Part shown: positions 49,175-57,777 of the stretch, piece by piece
Layout of the letters: the number at the start of each line of letters is the position of its first letter
How positions within the stretch are numbered: the first letter of the stretch is position 1
Assembly (NCBI GenBank): GCA_964509205.1
Contig: CAZDVW010000005.1
Coordinates: 12,840 to 76,839, forward strand
Reading direction: 5' to 3'
Source of the DNA: Duodenibacillus sp964509205
Lineage (GTDB): Bacteria; Pseudomonadota; Gammaproteobacteria; Burkholderiales; Burkholderiaceae_F
Length of the DNA: 64,000 bases
The notes under the pieces: generated by a model
Seen by the model: the letters and a program-made list of their open reading frames with translations, nothing else
What the model was told of the DNA's origin: nothing
The model's database searches: none
Position numbers and translations under genes: made by a program

Positions 49175-50029
49175 ATGCCAACGATCGAAAATCAAGAATT
49201 CGGAGGCGAGCGGCCTCTTTTTGGTCTGTGTCACACTACACTGAAAAACGTCACCGTTCATGCAGGAGAATCCGCTTTGAAACACGTCCGCGACGTGCGG
49301 GCGCAAAACTGCTGCTTCGAGGGCAAATACCCCTTTTGGCACGCCGATCATTTTGAGATTGACCACTGCACATTTACCCCGGGAGCTCGAGCCGCACTTT
49401 GGTACAGTTCTCACCTGCTGATGACGGATACGACCGTCGACGCTCCGAAGATGTTTCGCAACATGCAAGACATTCGTCTGCGCCGCGTCACGCTCACGGA
49501 TGCGGCAGAAACTTTTTGGGACTGTCGAGACATTCACTTAAATGATGTCTCGATTTCAAAGGGCGACTATCTTTTCTCGCATTCTGACAACATTCGAATT
49601 GAAAACTACCGCCATCAGGGCAACTACGCCTTTCAAAACTGCCGCAACATCACAATCTCTGAGGCCGTGATGGATGCCAAAGATCTTTTTTGGAATTCAG
49701 AGAACATCTGTCTGATGAATTGCCGACTTGACGGCGAATTCATGGGATGGCACTCTAAGAATCTCACGCTCATTAATTGCCGCATCAGCGGAACTCAACC
49801 ATTCTGCTATTGCGAAAATCTTGTGCTTGAAAACTGCACGATGGCCCCCGACTGTGATCTTGCGTTTGAATACTCTTCCGTGACCGCCGACATCAAAGGA
49901 ACGATCACAAGCATTCGCAACCCGACAACAGGACGGATCTGCTCGGATGCCGTCAAGGACATCATCCTTGACGACAACATCCGGCAACCAGCAGACTGCC
50001 GCATTGAAACCGACTCTTCTAAAAACTGA
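49175..50029 (+). CDS. DUF3737 family protein (right-handed repeat fold)
   Basis: About 284 residues from the ATG at 49175. A run of about 20-residue units with the pattern 'N/D-aromatic-x-N/S-C-x-N/D-I' (FWDCRDIHLNDV, FSHSDNIRIENY, FQNCRNITISEA, FWNSENICLMNC, WHSKNLTLINC, FCYCENLVLENC). Such regular units fold as a beta helix. This is the DUF3737 family, widespread in gut bacteria and often next to aminotransferase-like genes; the function is not known. It is followed 13 bases on by the C-S lyase gene, suggesting one transcript. Confidence 0.85.
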   Translation: MPTIENQEFGGERPLFGLCHTTLKNVTVHAGESALKHVRDVRAQNCCFEGKYPFWHADHFEIDHCTFTPGARAALWYSSHLLMTDTTVDAPKMFRNMQDIRLRRVTLTDAAETFWDCRDIHLNDVSISKGDYLFSHSDNIRIENYRHQGNYAFQNCRNITISEAVMDAKDLFWNSENICLMNCRLDGEFMGWHSKNLTLINCRISGTQPFCYCENLVLENCTMAPDCDLAFEYSSVTADIKGTITSIRNPTTGRICSDAVKDIILDDNIRQPADCRIETDSSKN

Positions 50030-50042
50030 GAACAAAAAAACT

Positions 50043-51221
50043 ATGACTGACTTTAACTTTGACGAACTGATCGAACGCCGCGGAACCTATGCCATGAAAT
50101 GGGATGAAGCGGCGGATCCGGACATTATCCCGATGTGGGTTGCCGATATGGATTTCAAGACAGCGCCTGCCATCCGGCAAGCCGTTGAAGCTCAAGCCAA
50201 ACACGGCATCTACGGCTACACGTATGTCCCTGCAGCCTACTATGAAGCCATTTGCGGATGGTTTGAAAAGCGCCACAACTGGCGCCCCGACCCCTCGTGG
50301 ATTCTTTACACGACAAGCGTCATTCCGGCTCTCTCAGCCGCCATTAAGGCCAACACAAATCCGGGCGACAAAGTTGTCCTGTCAACGCCCGTCTATAACT
50401 GTTTTTTCTCCTCGATCCGCAACAACGGCTGCTCTGTTCTCGAATGTCCTTTAAAGTACGAAGACAACAACTGGACATTGGATTGGGCCACATTGGAAAA
50501 AGCCTTTTCCGAAACCGGCGTGAAGGCTTACGTTCTGTGTAACCCTCACAATCCGGTCGGACGCGTTTGGACCGCTTCGGAACTGACCCAACTTGCCGAA
50601 CTGGCAAACCATTACGGCGTTCTTGTGATTTCCGATGAAATTCACGGAGAATTCGTCTTCAGCGACACACCTTACACGCCGTTTGCCTCCTTGCGCGAAC
50701 ACAATCCCGAGAAAACCGTAACGCTCTCTGCCTCTTCGAAAGCATTCAATACGGCGGGACTGAAAAACGCTTTCATCATTGCTGAGGATGCCAAACAGCG
50801 CAAAAAAATCGACCGGGCACTGAACATCAACGAGTGCTGCGATGTGACCTCTTTCGGCATTGCGGCGACGATTGCGGCCTACACGCAGTCAGAGGCATGG
50901 CTTGATGCATTGCTTTCCTACTTAAAGGAAAACGCAACGGCCACCCTGCGTTTATTTCAGAAAGAGTGTCCCGAGGTTGTCTTCTCAAAACTGGAAGGAA
51001 CTTATCTGATGTGGGCAGATTGCCGTTTCCTCGGTTTGCCGTCCCAGACAATCAAGGAAGAACTTCTCAGGCATGAAAAAGTTTGGATTCACGCCGGATC
51101 CAACTACGGAGCGGCCGGCGAAGGCTTTATTCGCCTCAATATCGCCACACCGCGCCAACGTCTTCTCGAAGGAATGTCACGAGTAATCGCCGGAATTAAA
51201 CGCCTGGAGCAAGGTCGGTAA
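50043..51221 (+). CDS. patB: PLP-dependent C-S lyase, MalY/PatB family
   Basis: About 392 residues from the ATG at 50043. A fold-type I aminotransferase-like enzyme that splits cystathionine or cysteine to pyruvate, ammonia and a thiol or sulphide. IPMWVADMDFKTAP is the family's N-terminal signature. The PLP-binding Lys lies in LSASSKAFNTAGLK, Asp/Tyr partners in ISDEIHGEFV, and the final Arg in EGFIRLNIATPR. MalY of E. coli also represses mal genes, but there is no such context here. Lies with the DUF3737 gene. Confidence 0.9.
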   Translation: MTDFNFDELIERRGTYAMKWDEAADPDIIPMWVADMDFKTAPAIRQAVEAQAKHGIYGYTYVPAAYYEAICGWFEKRHNWRPDPSWILYTTSVIPALSAAIKANTNPGDKVVLSTPVYNCFFSSIRNNGCSVLECPLKYEDNNWTLDWATLEKAFSETGVKAYVLCNPHNPVGRVWTASELTQLAELANHYGVLVISDEIHGEFVFSDTPYTPFASLREHNPEKTVTLSASSKAFNTAGLKNAFIIAEDAKQRKKIDRALNINECCDVTSFGIAATIAAYTQSEAWLDALLSYLKENATATLRLFQKECPEVVFSKLEGTYLMWADCRFLGLPSQTIKEELLRHEKVWIHAGSNYGAAGEGFIRLNIATPRQRLLEGMSRVIAGIKRLEQGR

Positions 51222-51240
51222 CGCTTGCCCGGAAAACGGC

Positions 51241-51648
51241 TTAGTCTTCGTCACTAATCGGAATGATGTTGATTGAGCCGTTTTCAACGCCCGTTTCTGC
51301 AATCATCGTTTCCGCCAAACGCTTAACCTCACGCGTTTTCCCGCGCATCACAACCGCCTCTACGCATTGATCGTGATTCAGGTGAACATGCATGCTCGAA
51401 ATCACAAGCGCTGTGTGCTGATGCTGATGTTCCGTCATGCGATTGGAAAGCGCTCGGGTGTGATGATCAAAGGTGTATCCGACCACAGCAACGCATTCAC
51501 CGGAACGCGAGTGCGCGACTTCTGAAGAAAGTTCTCGACGCACAAAATCTCGAAACGCTTCCGAGCGGTTTTTGTAATGCCGCTGTTTCAAAAGCCGTTC
51601 AAAATCCTCTGCCAACTCATCATCGACGGAAATTGTGATTCGCCGCAT
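51241..51648 (-). CDS. nikR: Nickel-responsive regulator NikR
   Basis: About 135 residues from the ATG at 51648 (GGAGGCGCC upstream). The N-terminal ribbon-helix-helix is MRRITISVDDELAEDFERLL. The C-terminal ACT-like domain carries the nickel site: His in EHQHQHTAL, then His-x-His-x5-Cys in SSMHVHLNHDQCVE, the same spacing as in E. coli NikR. It should repress nickel uptake when nickel is plentiful, yet no nickel transporter or hydrogenase gene lies nearby. Divergent from an EamA carrier, 81 bases apart. Confidence 0.93.
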   Translation of the reverse strand: MRRITISVDDELAEDFERLLKQRHYKNRSEAFRDFVRRELSSEVAHSRSGECVAVVGYTFDHHTRALSNRMTEHQHQHTALVISSMHVHLNHDQCVEAVVMRGKTREVKRLAETMIAETGVENGSINIIPISDED

Positions 51649-51729
51649 GGCGCCTCCGAAATGAAAATTTCTTAAAAAATTTTGTTGCAAATTCCATTAT
51701 AGTTTCGACATTGTTTTTCGGCCGAAATC

Positions 51730-52614
51730 ATGTCTGCAACTGCCCTGTTCCTCGTCTTAACGGCTGCCCTGCTGCACGCCACGTGGAATTACCAACTAAA
51801 AAAAGCGAGTCCCTCAAAAGTCTTTTGGCCGCTGAGTTATCTCTTGACGCTTGCGTTCTCTCTTCCGGTTTTGCTGACATACAACCCAACGCTCTTTTCC
51901 GAAGTCACTCCCGTCGGATGGCTCGTCATCTCGCTTTCCGCCCCCATTCACACAGCCTACGGCTACATTTTGCAGTACAGCTACAAGCAGTCTGATTACA
52001 GCATCGTTTACCCGACGGCGCGCGGAACCGGACCGATGATTACCATCCTGGCGGCCATCGTTTTTCTCGGAGAAAGGCCGAGCGCCTTGGGTTATGCGGG
52101 AATCGCTGCGATTCTTTTCGGCATCATTTTGCTGGCGACAAAATCTTCTGCTCAGCCGGAAAATAGCCGCGTCGGTCACGGCATCTTTTGGGGAACCGTA
52201 ACCGGCGTATTCATTGCCGGCTACTCCTTTTGCGACGCTTGGGCCGTCCAACAAAATACGGGACTCACGCCGCTGAGTTTTTACTTTCCGGCTCTGACCA
52301 TCCGCTGCATCATTCTTTGGCCGATCATCATGATGACGAAAAACTGGAAAGAAGAAGTTAAAGACACGTTCCGAGATCGCGTCAAACGCAAGGCACTGTT
52401 TTGCACCAGCATCGGGTCTCCGGGCGCCTACATTCTGGTTCTTTTTGCCATGACGCTTGCCCCGCTCTCCTATGTTGCCCCCGGCCGAGAAGTCGGTATG
52501 ATGGTTGGTGTCATCGTCGGCGCTTTGCTCTTAAAAGAAGCACTGTCTCTCAAACGGCTAATCGGCGTCGTTGCCATGGTTGCAGGCGTTATTCTGATCG
52601 GGATGGCTCACTGA
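51730..52614 (+). CDS. EamA/DMT family transporter
   Basis: 294 residues, ten helices in two EamA repeats. The first repeat has LTAALLHATWNYQLKKASP and a DYSIVYPTARGTGPMIT segment; the second has LAPLSYVAPGREVGMMVG and LLKEALSLKRLIGV, the two conserved features of the drug/metabolite family. The substrate is unknown. It stands opposite nikR, but a nickel link would be speculation since no NikR-type operator (GTATGA palindrome) is visible. The NlpC/P60 gene starts 3 bases later. Confidence 0.83.
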   Translation: MSATALFLVLTAALLHATWNYQLKKASPSKVFWPLSYLLTLAFSLPVLLTYNPTLFSEVTPVGWLVISLSAPIHTAYGYILQYSYKQSDYSIVYPTARGTGPMITILAAIVFLGERPSALGYAGIAAILFGIILLATKSSAQPENSRVGHGIFWGTVTGVFIAGYSFCDAWAVQQNTGLTPLSFYFPALTIRCIILWPIIMMTKNWKEEVKDTFRDRVKRKALFCTSIGSPGAYILVLFAMTLAPLSYVAPGREVGMMVGVIVGALLLKEALSLKRLIGVVAMVAGVILIGMAH

Positions 52615-52617
52615 GAA

Positions 52618-53817
52618 ATGACGGCACGTTCCTTTTTGATCAAACTCTCGTTGGCAGCTGCAGTTACGCTGCTCCTAAGCAGTTGTGCCCACCAGAATTC
52701 AGAAGAGACGCTCCGAAGCATTGCCGAAACCTACGTCCCGGACAAGCGCCTCGGCGTCTTTGATATTGATTTTCGAGAGGGAAAGGTCTTTGGATTCACA
52801 ACAAGCACTCAGGCTAAAGACGCTCTTTTAGCCGCCTTTAAACAAGCGGAACCTTCCGTCATTGTGCTGCCGGCACGAGACGAACTTGACGGAAAAGTCC
52901 ATGGCTTTGTCCGTGTTCCGGTCGCAACATTTTATGAGGCGCCCTCTTACACAGCACCCGTTTTGACGCAGGCCGTTCTCGGAAGCCCCGTCGACATTCT
53001 GAGAAACAATCGCTGGCTGCAGGTTCGCCTGCCCGACGGCTACATTGCTTGGGTCAGCGCCGAGCAGATCTCTGCCTGCACCGAAGACGAATTTCGTAAC
53101 CGGTTCCGGCAACCCCAGTACCTTGTTACCGCAACAGAAACAGCACTCAGGCAAAAACCCGGCGACTCGGCCAAGCGTCTTGCCTTGCTCCCTTCAATGG
53201 CTCGCCTTTTCCAAACAGACAAGAAACACGGAATTTGGAAGCCGGTGCAGTTGCCTGACGGGCGATTCGGATACGTTAAAGCCGCCGACATCCAAAGTAC
53301 GACCGAGTTTGTCCGACATTGGGATGCCGTCCGAGAGAGTCCTGAACGTTACGGATCGGCTCTTGTTAAACTGGCCGAAGAGCTTCTCGGACAAAGTTAC
53401 CTTTGGGCCGGAACAAGCACCTTCGGCGTTGACTGCTCGGGCTTTACTCAGACCGTATACCTGAGAACAGGATTGATTTTGCCAAGAGACGCTGACCTTC
53501 AAGCCGAAACCGGCCCTCAGGTTTTTCCGCCCTATCGTGCCGGCGACTTGTTGTTTTTCGGCAAGAAAGCAACGGCATCGAGTCCGGAAAAAATCAGTCA
53601 CGTCGCTCTGAGTCTCGGCGGCAATCGCTTCATTCATTCTCGTGCGGATGTCCGCACGGGAAGTTTAAGTCCGCTGGATGACGATTACGACGACTATGAA
53701 AAAAAACGCTTTTTAAAAGCCGTCCGACCAGACCTGACGACTCTTCGCCGAATAACCGATCCGTCTGACACAAACCCTTCATTGAAAACCAACGCCGAAA
53801 GAAACAGCCTTCGCTAA
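52618..53817 (+). CDS. NlpC/P60 lipoprotein with SH3 domains
   Basis: 399 residues. Lipobox LLLSSC at about 24-29, so an outer- or inner-membrane lipoprotein. Two bacterial SH3 domains (about 100-150 and 165-215: WLQVRLPDGYIAWV, WKPVQLPDGRFGYV) bind the wall. An NlpC/P60 cysteine peptidase follows with Cys in TFGVDCSGFTQTVY, His in KISHVALSLGG, and a second His in RFIHSRAD. It cuts peptide stems in murein (commonly gamma-D-Glu-DAP). It starts 3 bases after the EamA gene and lies upstream of tsaE-amiC. Confidence 0.9.
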   Translation: MTARSFLIKLSLAAAVTLLLSSCAHQNSEETLRSIAETYVPDKRLGVFDIDFREGKVFGFTTSTQAKDALLAAFKQAEPSVIVLPARDELDGKVHGFVRVPVATFYEAPSYTAPVLTQAVLGSPVDILRNNRWLQVRLPDGYIAWVSAEQISACTEDEFRNRFRQPQYLVTATETALRQKPGDSAKRLALLPSMARLFQTDKKHGIWKPVQLPDGRFGYVKAADIQSTTEFVRHWDAVRESPERYGSALVKLAEELLGQSYLWAGTSTFGVDCSGFTQTVYLRTGLILPRDADLQAETGPQVFPPYRAGDLLFFGKKATASSPEKISHVALSLGGNRFIHSRADVRTGSLSPLDDDYDDYEKKRFLKAVRPDLTTLRRITDPSDTNPSLKTNAERNSLR

Positions 53818-53836
53818 ATCCACTAGACTTCGCAAC

Positions 53837-54349
53837 ATGAATTCGTCTCAGGAACAATTTCAAAAATCACTGTCGCTTCGGCTTGCTGATGAAGGGCAAA
53901 CCGCAGAGCTTGCCGGCCAATTTGCCCTGCTTTTAACGAAACTTCGCGACGCCATTCGTCAGAGCGGATTCAACATCCGTCTGACGGGAGACCTCGGCGC
54001 CGGGAAAACCACTTTTACGCGTGCTTTGTTGCGAAAGCTCGGCGTTACAAGCCGCATCAAGAGTCCGACCTTTGAACTGGAAGCCGATTACGACATTTTG
54101 GACGGCATTTCCTTTCACCATTTTGATTTCTATCGATTTGAATCCCCCATCGAATTTGAGGAAGCCGGATTTCGCGACCTCTTCGGACCAGGCTCGGTGA
54201 CAGCCTGCGAATGGAGCGAAAAAGCAGCCGGCTTTCTGCCGGATGCAGACATCGAAATGACGATTTCCGTTGAAGGGTTCGCGCGAACAATCACCATCCG
54301 GAGTTTCTCCGAGAACGGCGACAAACTCCTTTGCGGACTGCAGCCATGA
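53837..54349 (+). CDS. tsaE: tRNA threonylcarbamoyladenosine biosynthesis ATPase TsaE
   Basis: 170 residues. ATPase partner of TsaB-TsaD in making t6A37 of ANN-decoding tRNAs. Walker A is LTGDLGAGKTTFTRALL, and HHFDFYRFESPIEFEEAGF is the family signature with the catalytic Asp/Glu region. FGPGSVTACEWSEKAAGFLP ends the conserved part (cited to EWSEK). It overlaps amiC by ATGA, the usual tsaE-amiC order. Confidence 0.94.
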   Translation: MNSSQEQFQKSLSLRLADEGQTAELAGQFALLLTKLRDAIRQSGFNIRLTGDLGAGKTTFTRALLRKLGVTSRIKSPTFELEADYDILDGISFHHFDFYRFESPIEFEEAGFRDLFGPGSVTACEWSEKAAGFLPDADIEMTISVEGFARTITIRSFSENGDKLLCGLQP

Positions 54350-55593
54350 ATACTTCCAGACGACGCCTTGTTTTGTCCGGAATCGGCCTCAGTCTCGGAG
54401 CCTGCCCGGTTCTTGCAGCGTCTTCGGCTTCTCCCATTGAAATCGCACAGAGAAGTACCGACAGTTCGCTGCTGCTCGACCTTGCCATCGACTCGGCTGT
54501 GCGCTATCGCACGTATTATCTCGGCTTTTCTGAGAATCGACGCTTTGTCATTGATCTTGAACCGATGACGCTCTCGACGGCTTTGTCCGAGTACATCGCC
54601 CGATGCAAACTGCCGGCCGACTTTGCCCGAAGTCTTCGCGTCGGGCAATTCAAGGAAAACACCGTTCGGCTTGTCATTGATCTTGCCGAAGGCGTTACGG
54701 CAGAAGCAACGAGCCCGTCGGTCGGATCGACACGCAAACTGCGCGTGTCTCTGGCAAGTCCGGTTGTGGCCGATCCCCTGGCGGAAATCCTTCGCCAACC
54801 TCCGGAACCCCCCGCTTCGCAACCGACGAAACCTCCGGTTAAAACGGTTCAAAAACCGACTGTTCCTCCGAAAAAGAAGCCGACGCAGACAGAAACACTT
54901 GTTGTTGTCGTCGATCCCGGTCACGGCGGCAAGGATCCCGGGGCTGTTGGAAAGAAACGCACGAAGGAAAAAACCGTCGTTCTTGCCATTGCCAAACAAC
55001 TCGTAACCCGCATCAATGCCACGCGCGGCATGAAGGCCTATCTCACGCGAAGCAATGATGTTTTCCTTCCCCTTCATAAAAGGGCAAGTTTTGCCATCAA
55101 TCACCGTGCGCATCTTTTTGTGAGCATCCATGCGGATGCGTGGATTACGCCGCAAGCCAACGGATCCTCCGTTTTCACGCTGAGCACGCACGGCGCTTCC
55201 TCCCTGCAGGCTCGCTGGCTGGCACAAACGCAGAACAAAGTCGATGAAATCGGCGGCATGGATTTTCGAGAGGTTGCTACACAGGCCAGAAGCACTGTCG
55301 TTGACATGTTGGCCGAAACAAAACTGCGCTACGGCATCCAGCTCGGAGATGCGGTTCTTGAGGAACTGTCTAAGCTCGGACCGTTGCACAAGTCAACCGT
55401 TGAGTACGCTGAGTTTGCCGTCTTAAAGGCACAAGGGATTCCGTCGATTCTGATTGAGACCGCCTTTATCAGCAATCCGAGAGACGAAAGGCGCCTTAAC
55501 GACAAACGTGAACAGTCTCGTTTCGCCGCTGCCATCTACAAAGGCATTCAGTCTGCCGTGAAACGCGACCCCTCTCTTTTGAAACAAACCTGA
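54346..55593 (+). CDS. amiC: N-acetylmuramoyl-L-alanine amidase AmiC (Tat substrate)
   Basis: 415 residues. Splits septal peptidoglycan for daughter-cell separation. The N-terminus TSRRRLVLSGIGLSLGA is a twin-arginine signal, as in E. coli AmiC. An AMIN domain (about 30-135) targets the septum; a Pro/Lys-rich linker (about 150-180) follows; the amidase_3 domain has zinc ligands in VDPGHGGKDPGAVG, SIHADAW and Glu in ILIETAFISNP. NlpD at 2.2 kb is its likely activator. The start overlaps the tsaE stop. Confidence 0.95.
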   Translation: MNTSRRRLVLSGIGLSLGACPVLAASSASPIEIAQRSTDSSLLLDLAIDSAVRYRTYYLGFSENRRFVIDLEPMTLSTALSEYIARCKLPADFARSLRVGQFKENTVRLVIDLAEGVTAEATSPSVGSTRKLRVSLASPVVADPLAEILRQPPEPPASQPTKPPVKTVQKPTVPPKKKPTQTETLVVVVDPGHGGKDPGAVGKKRTKEKTVVLAIAKQLVTRINATRGMKAYLTRSNDVFLPLHKRASFAINHRAHLFVSIHADAWITPQANGSSVFTLSTHGASSLQARWLAQTQNKVDEIGGMDFREVATQARSTVVDMLAETKLRYGIQLGDAVLEELSKLGPLHKSTVEYAEFAVLKAQGIPSILIETAFISNPRDERRLNDKREQSRFAAAIYKGIQSAVKRDPSLLKQT

Positions 55594-55611
55594 CAAGCGA
55601 GAGTTCTGACT

Positions 55612-57198
55612 ATGCCGCTGCCGATTGCTCCGAAAAAAATGGCTGATACCGTAAAACTTTCCCGTGCTGCCAAAAACGGCAAGGCAGCGCCTGCCAAGAA
55701 GTCGACCATTGCTCGTCAAGCAACGTCGTCAGACTCCAAGAGCATCCGGGATAAACTGGCAGAAACAGAAAGAAAAACACCCAAAGCCTCCCTCCCGCTT
55801 TCGGGAAGACGCGTTAAGGGGAAATCTCGCCTTTTCGTTCTTGATACCAACGTCCTTTTGCATGACCCGACGTCCCTGTTTCGTTTTGAAGAGCATGACG
55901 TTTTCTTGCCGATGACGACGCTTGAAGAACTCGACAATCACAAGAACGGAACAACGGACGTTGCCAGAAATGCTCGTCAAGCCAGCCGCTGGATCGATCG
56001 TTTAATCGAAGCGGAGCCCGGGAAAATTCAAGACGGCTGCCGTCTTAACGGCATCGGCCACCGCGAGGCAACCGGACGACTCTTTTTTCAAACAAGCAAT
56101 ACGCCCGAAGAAAAAATCGGAGGTGTTCTGCAATTCAAACCAGACAACATCATCCTTCTTGCCGTCCGGCAATTGTCTGAAAAATACCCGAACAAAGATG
56201 TCGTTTTAGTCAGCAAAGACATCAACATGCGCATCAAAGCTGCGGCTTTGGGACTTAATGCGGAAGACTACTTTAATGACAAGGCCGTTGACGATGCCCA
56301 AATGCTTTACTCCGGGAAGACCGTTTTAGCGGATTCTTTTTGGGAAGAAAGCGGAAAAGCACTTGAAAGCTGGCAGGAAAGCGATCGCACGTATTATCGA
56401 ATTTTGGGTCCTGTCGCCGCAAAACTTCACGTCAATGAGTTCGTTCACACGGCCGATGCACAGTTTGCCGCACAAGTGTGTGAAATCGCCCCAGGACAAG
56501 CGACGCTCAGAACCGTGCGCGATTTCACACAAGCAAAAAATGCTCTTTGGGGCATACGCGCGAGAAATCCGGAGCAATCTTTTGCTTTGAACCTCTTAAC
56601 GGATCCGCAGATTGACTTGGTCACGATTCTCGGTCATGCCGGAACCGGAAAAACACTGATGACGCTGGCGGCCGCGCTTTCCCTGACATTGGATGAACAC
56701 CGCTACTCGGGAATCATCTTCACACGGGCAACGGTCAGTGTCGGCGACGACATCGGATATTTGCCCGGCACCGAGGAAGAAAAAATGCTTCCCTGGATGG
56801 GAGCGCTTGAAGACAACCTTGAAGTTCTTTTAAAGGAAGAAAAGGGAGCCGGCGGCTGGAGAAGTACCACGGCCGGAGACATCGTTCGAAGCCGCATCAG
56901 CGTGAAATCCATGAGTTTCATGCGGGGACGAACCTTTCTGAATAAGTTCCTGATCGTGGATGAAGCTCAGAATCTTTCGCCCAAGCAAATGAAAACGCTC
57001 GTCACCCGAGCCGGCCCCGGAACAAAAGTGGTTTGTCTCGGAAATATTGCCCAGATTGATACCCCGTATTTAACGGAAGGATCCTCCGGGCTCACCTACC
57101 TGATTGACCGACTCAAAGGTTGGCCGCACGCCGGGCACATTACGCTTGAAAAGGGCGAAAGAAGCCGCTTGGCACGTTGGGCCAGCAGTGCGCTCTAA
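55612..57198 (+). CDS. PhoH family protein with N-terminal PIN domain (PhoH2)
   Basis: 528 residues. The first 70 are basic and low in complexity. The PIN RNase domain (about 72-235) has acidic residues in FVLDTNVLLHDP, LEELDNHK and VVLVSKDINMRIKA. The PhoH ATPase follows (about 315-528): Walker A ILGHAGTGKTLMTLA and Walker B FLIVDEAQNLSPKQM. PIN-PhoH proteins are RNA helicase/nucleases of poorly known role. It starts 18 bases after amiC. Its stop overlaps the stop of the convergent DUF456 gene by 2-3 bases, with no terminator between. Confidence 0.92.
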   Translation: MPLPIAPKKMADTVKLSRAAKNGKAAPAKKSTIARQATSSDSKSIRDKLAETERKTPKASLPLSGRRVKGKSRLFVLDTNVLLHDPTSLFRFEEHDVFLPMTTLEELDNHKNGTTDVARNARQASRWIDRLIEAEPGKIQDGCRLNGIGHREATGRLFFQTSNTPEEKIGGVLQFKPDNIILLAVRQLSEKYPNKDVVLVSKDINMRIKAAALGLNAEDYFNDKAVDDAQMLYSGKTVLADSFWEESGKALESWQESDRTYYRILGPVAAKLHVNEFVHTADAQFAAQVCEIAPGQATLRTVRDFTQAKNALWGIRARNPEQSFALNLLTDPQIDLVTILGHAGTGKTLMTLAAALSLTLDEHRYSGIIFTRATVSVGDDIGYLPGTEEEKMLPWMGALEDNLEVLLKEEKGAGGWRSTTAGDIVRSRISVKSMSFMRGRTFLNKFLIVDEAQNLSPKQMKTLVTRAGPGTKVVCLGNIAQIDTPYLTEGSSGLTYLIDRLKGWPHAGHITLEKGERSRLARWASSAL

Positions 57199-57767
57199 AA
57201 GGTCATTTCCGCCGGAACGTCTTTTTGCGGCATTGGCTCGATCGGCTCCTCGGCGAAGTGATTCATCAAGCTCACCGTCAAGATTCCGATCATCACTAAA
57301 CCCAGGACAATCTTTACCACGGCTCCGACCAACATGCCAATCCATGTCCCGAGGCCGACGCCGCCGGCGGCAAGAAGCGAGCGTTTTGCCAAAAGTTCAC
57401 CAATGACGGCACCGAGAAGCGGCATAAACAGGATGCCGAAAACACCGAAAAACAATCCGATGACCGTTCCGACCAAAGCACCGGTCACCCCGTAGGAAGA
57501 GGCTCCTGTTTTTTTCGCGCCGACAGCCTGTGCCACCCATTCCACAACAAGCCCAATCAACGTCAAAAATGCCAAAAACACCAACTTCCCAAAGCCGATC
57601 ACCTCGAAGTCTCCCAACCAGGCGGCCAGCAAACAGGCAGCAAAAATGAGCGGCAAGCCCGGAACGGCCGGAATCACGGTTCCGATCAGTCCGACCACGG
57701 CCAAAGCAAACACAACCCACCAAAGACCGAACGTTGCCCAATCCGTTGTTGAAATCATTTCAATCAC
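57195..57767 (-). CDS. DUF456 membrane protein
   Basis: About 190 residues from the GTG at 57767, which has AGGAG 7 bases upstream. A longer frame runs into dnaB and lacks support. Five to six helices rich in Gly: WWVVFALAVVGLIGTVIPAVPG (shown to VIPAVPG), VEWVAQAVGAKKTGASSYG and VGTVIGLFFGVFGILFMPLLG. These are the DUF456 signatures; function unknown. It follows dnaB by 10 bases and is probably the last gene of that transcript. Confidence 0.85.
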   Translation of the reverse strand: MIEMISTTDWATFGLWWVVFALAVVGLIGTVIPAVPGLPLIFAACLLAAWLGDFEVIGFGKLVFLAFLTLIGLVVEWVAQAVGAKKTGASSYGVTGALVGTVIGLFFGVFGILFMPLLGAVIGELLAKRSLLAAGGVGLGTWIGMLVGAVVKIVLGLVMIGILTVSLMNHFAEEPIEPMPQKDVPAEMTF

Positions 57768-57777
57768 AAGCGATCTC

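Noticed and set aside
54130..55389. 419-codon open frame opposite tsaE-amiC
   Set aside because: Shadow of amiC; composition is atypical and amiC motifs are complete on the other strand.
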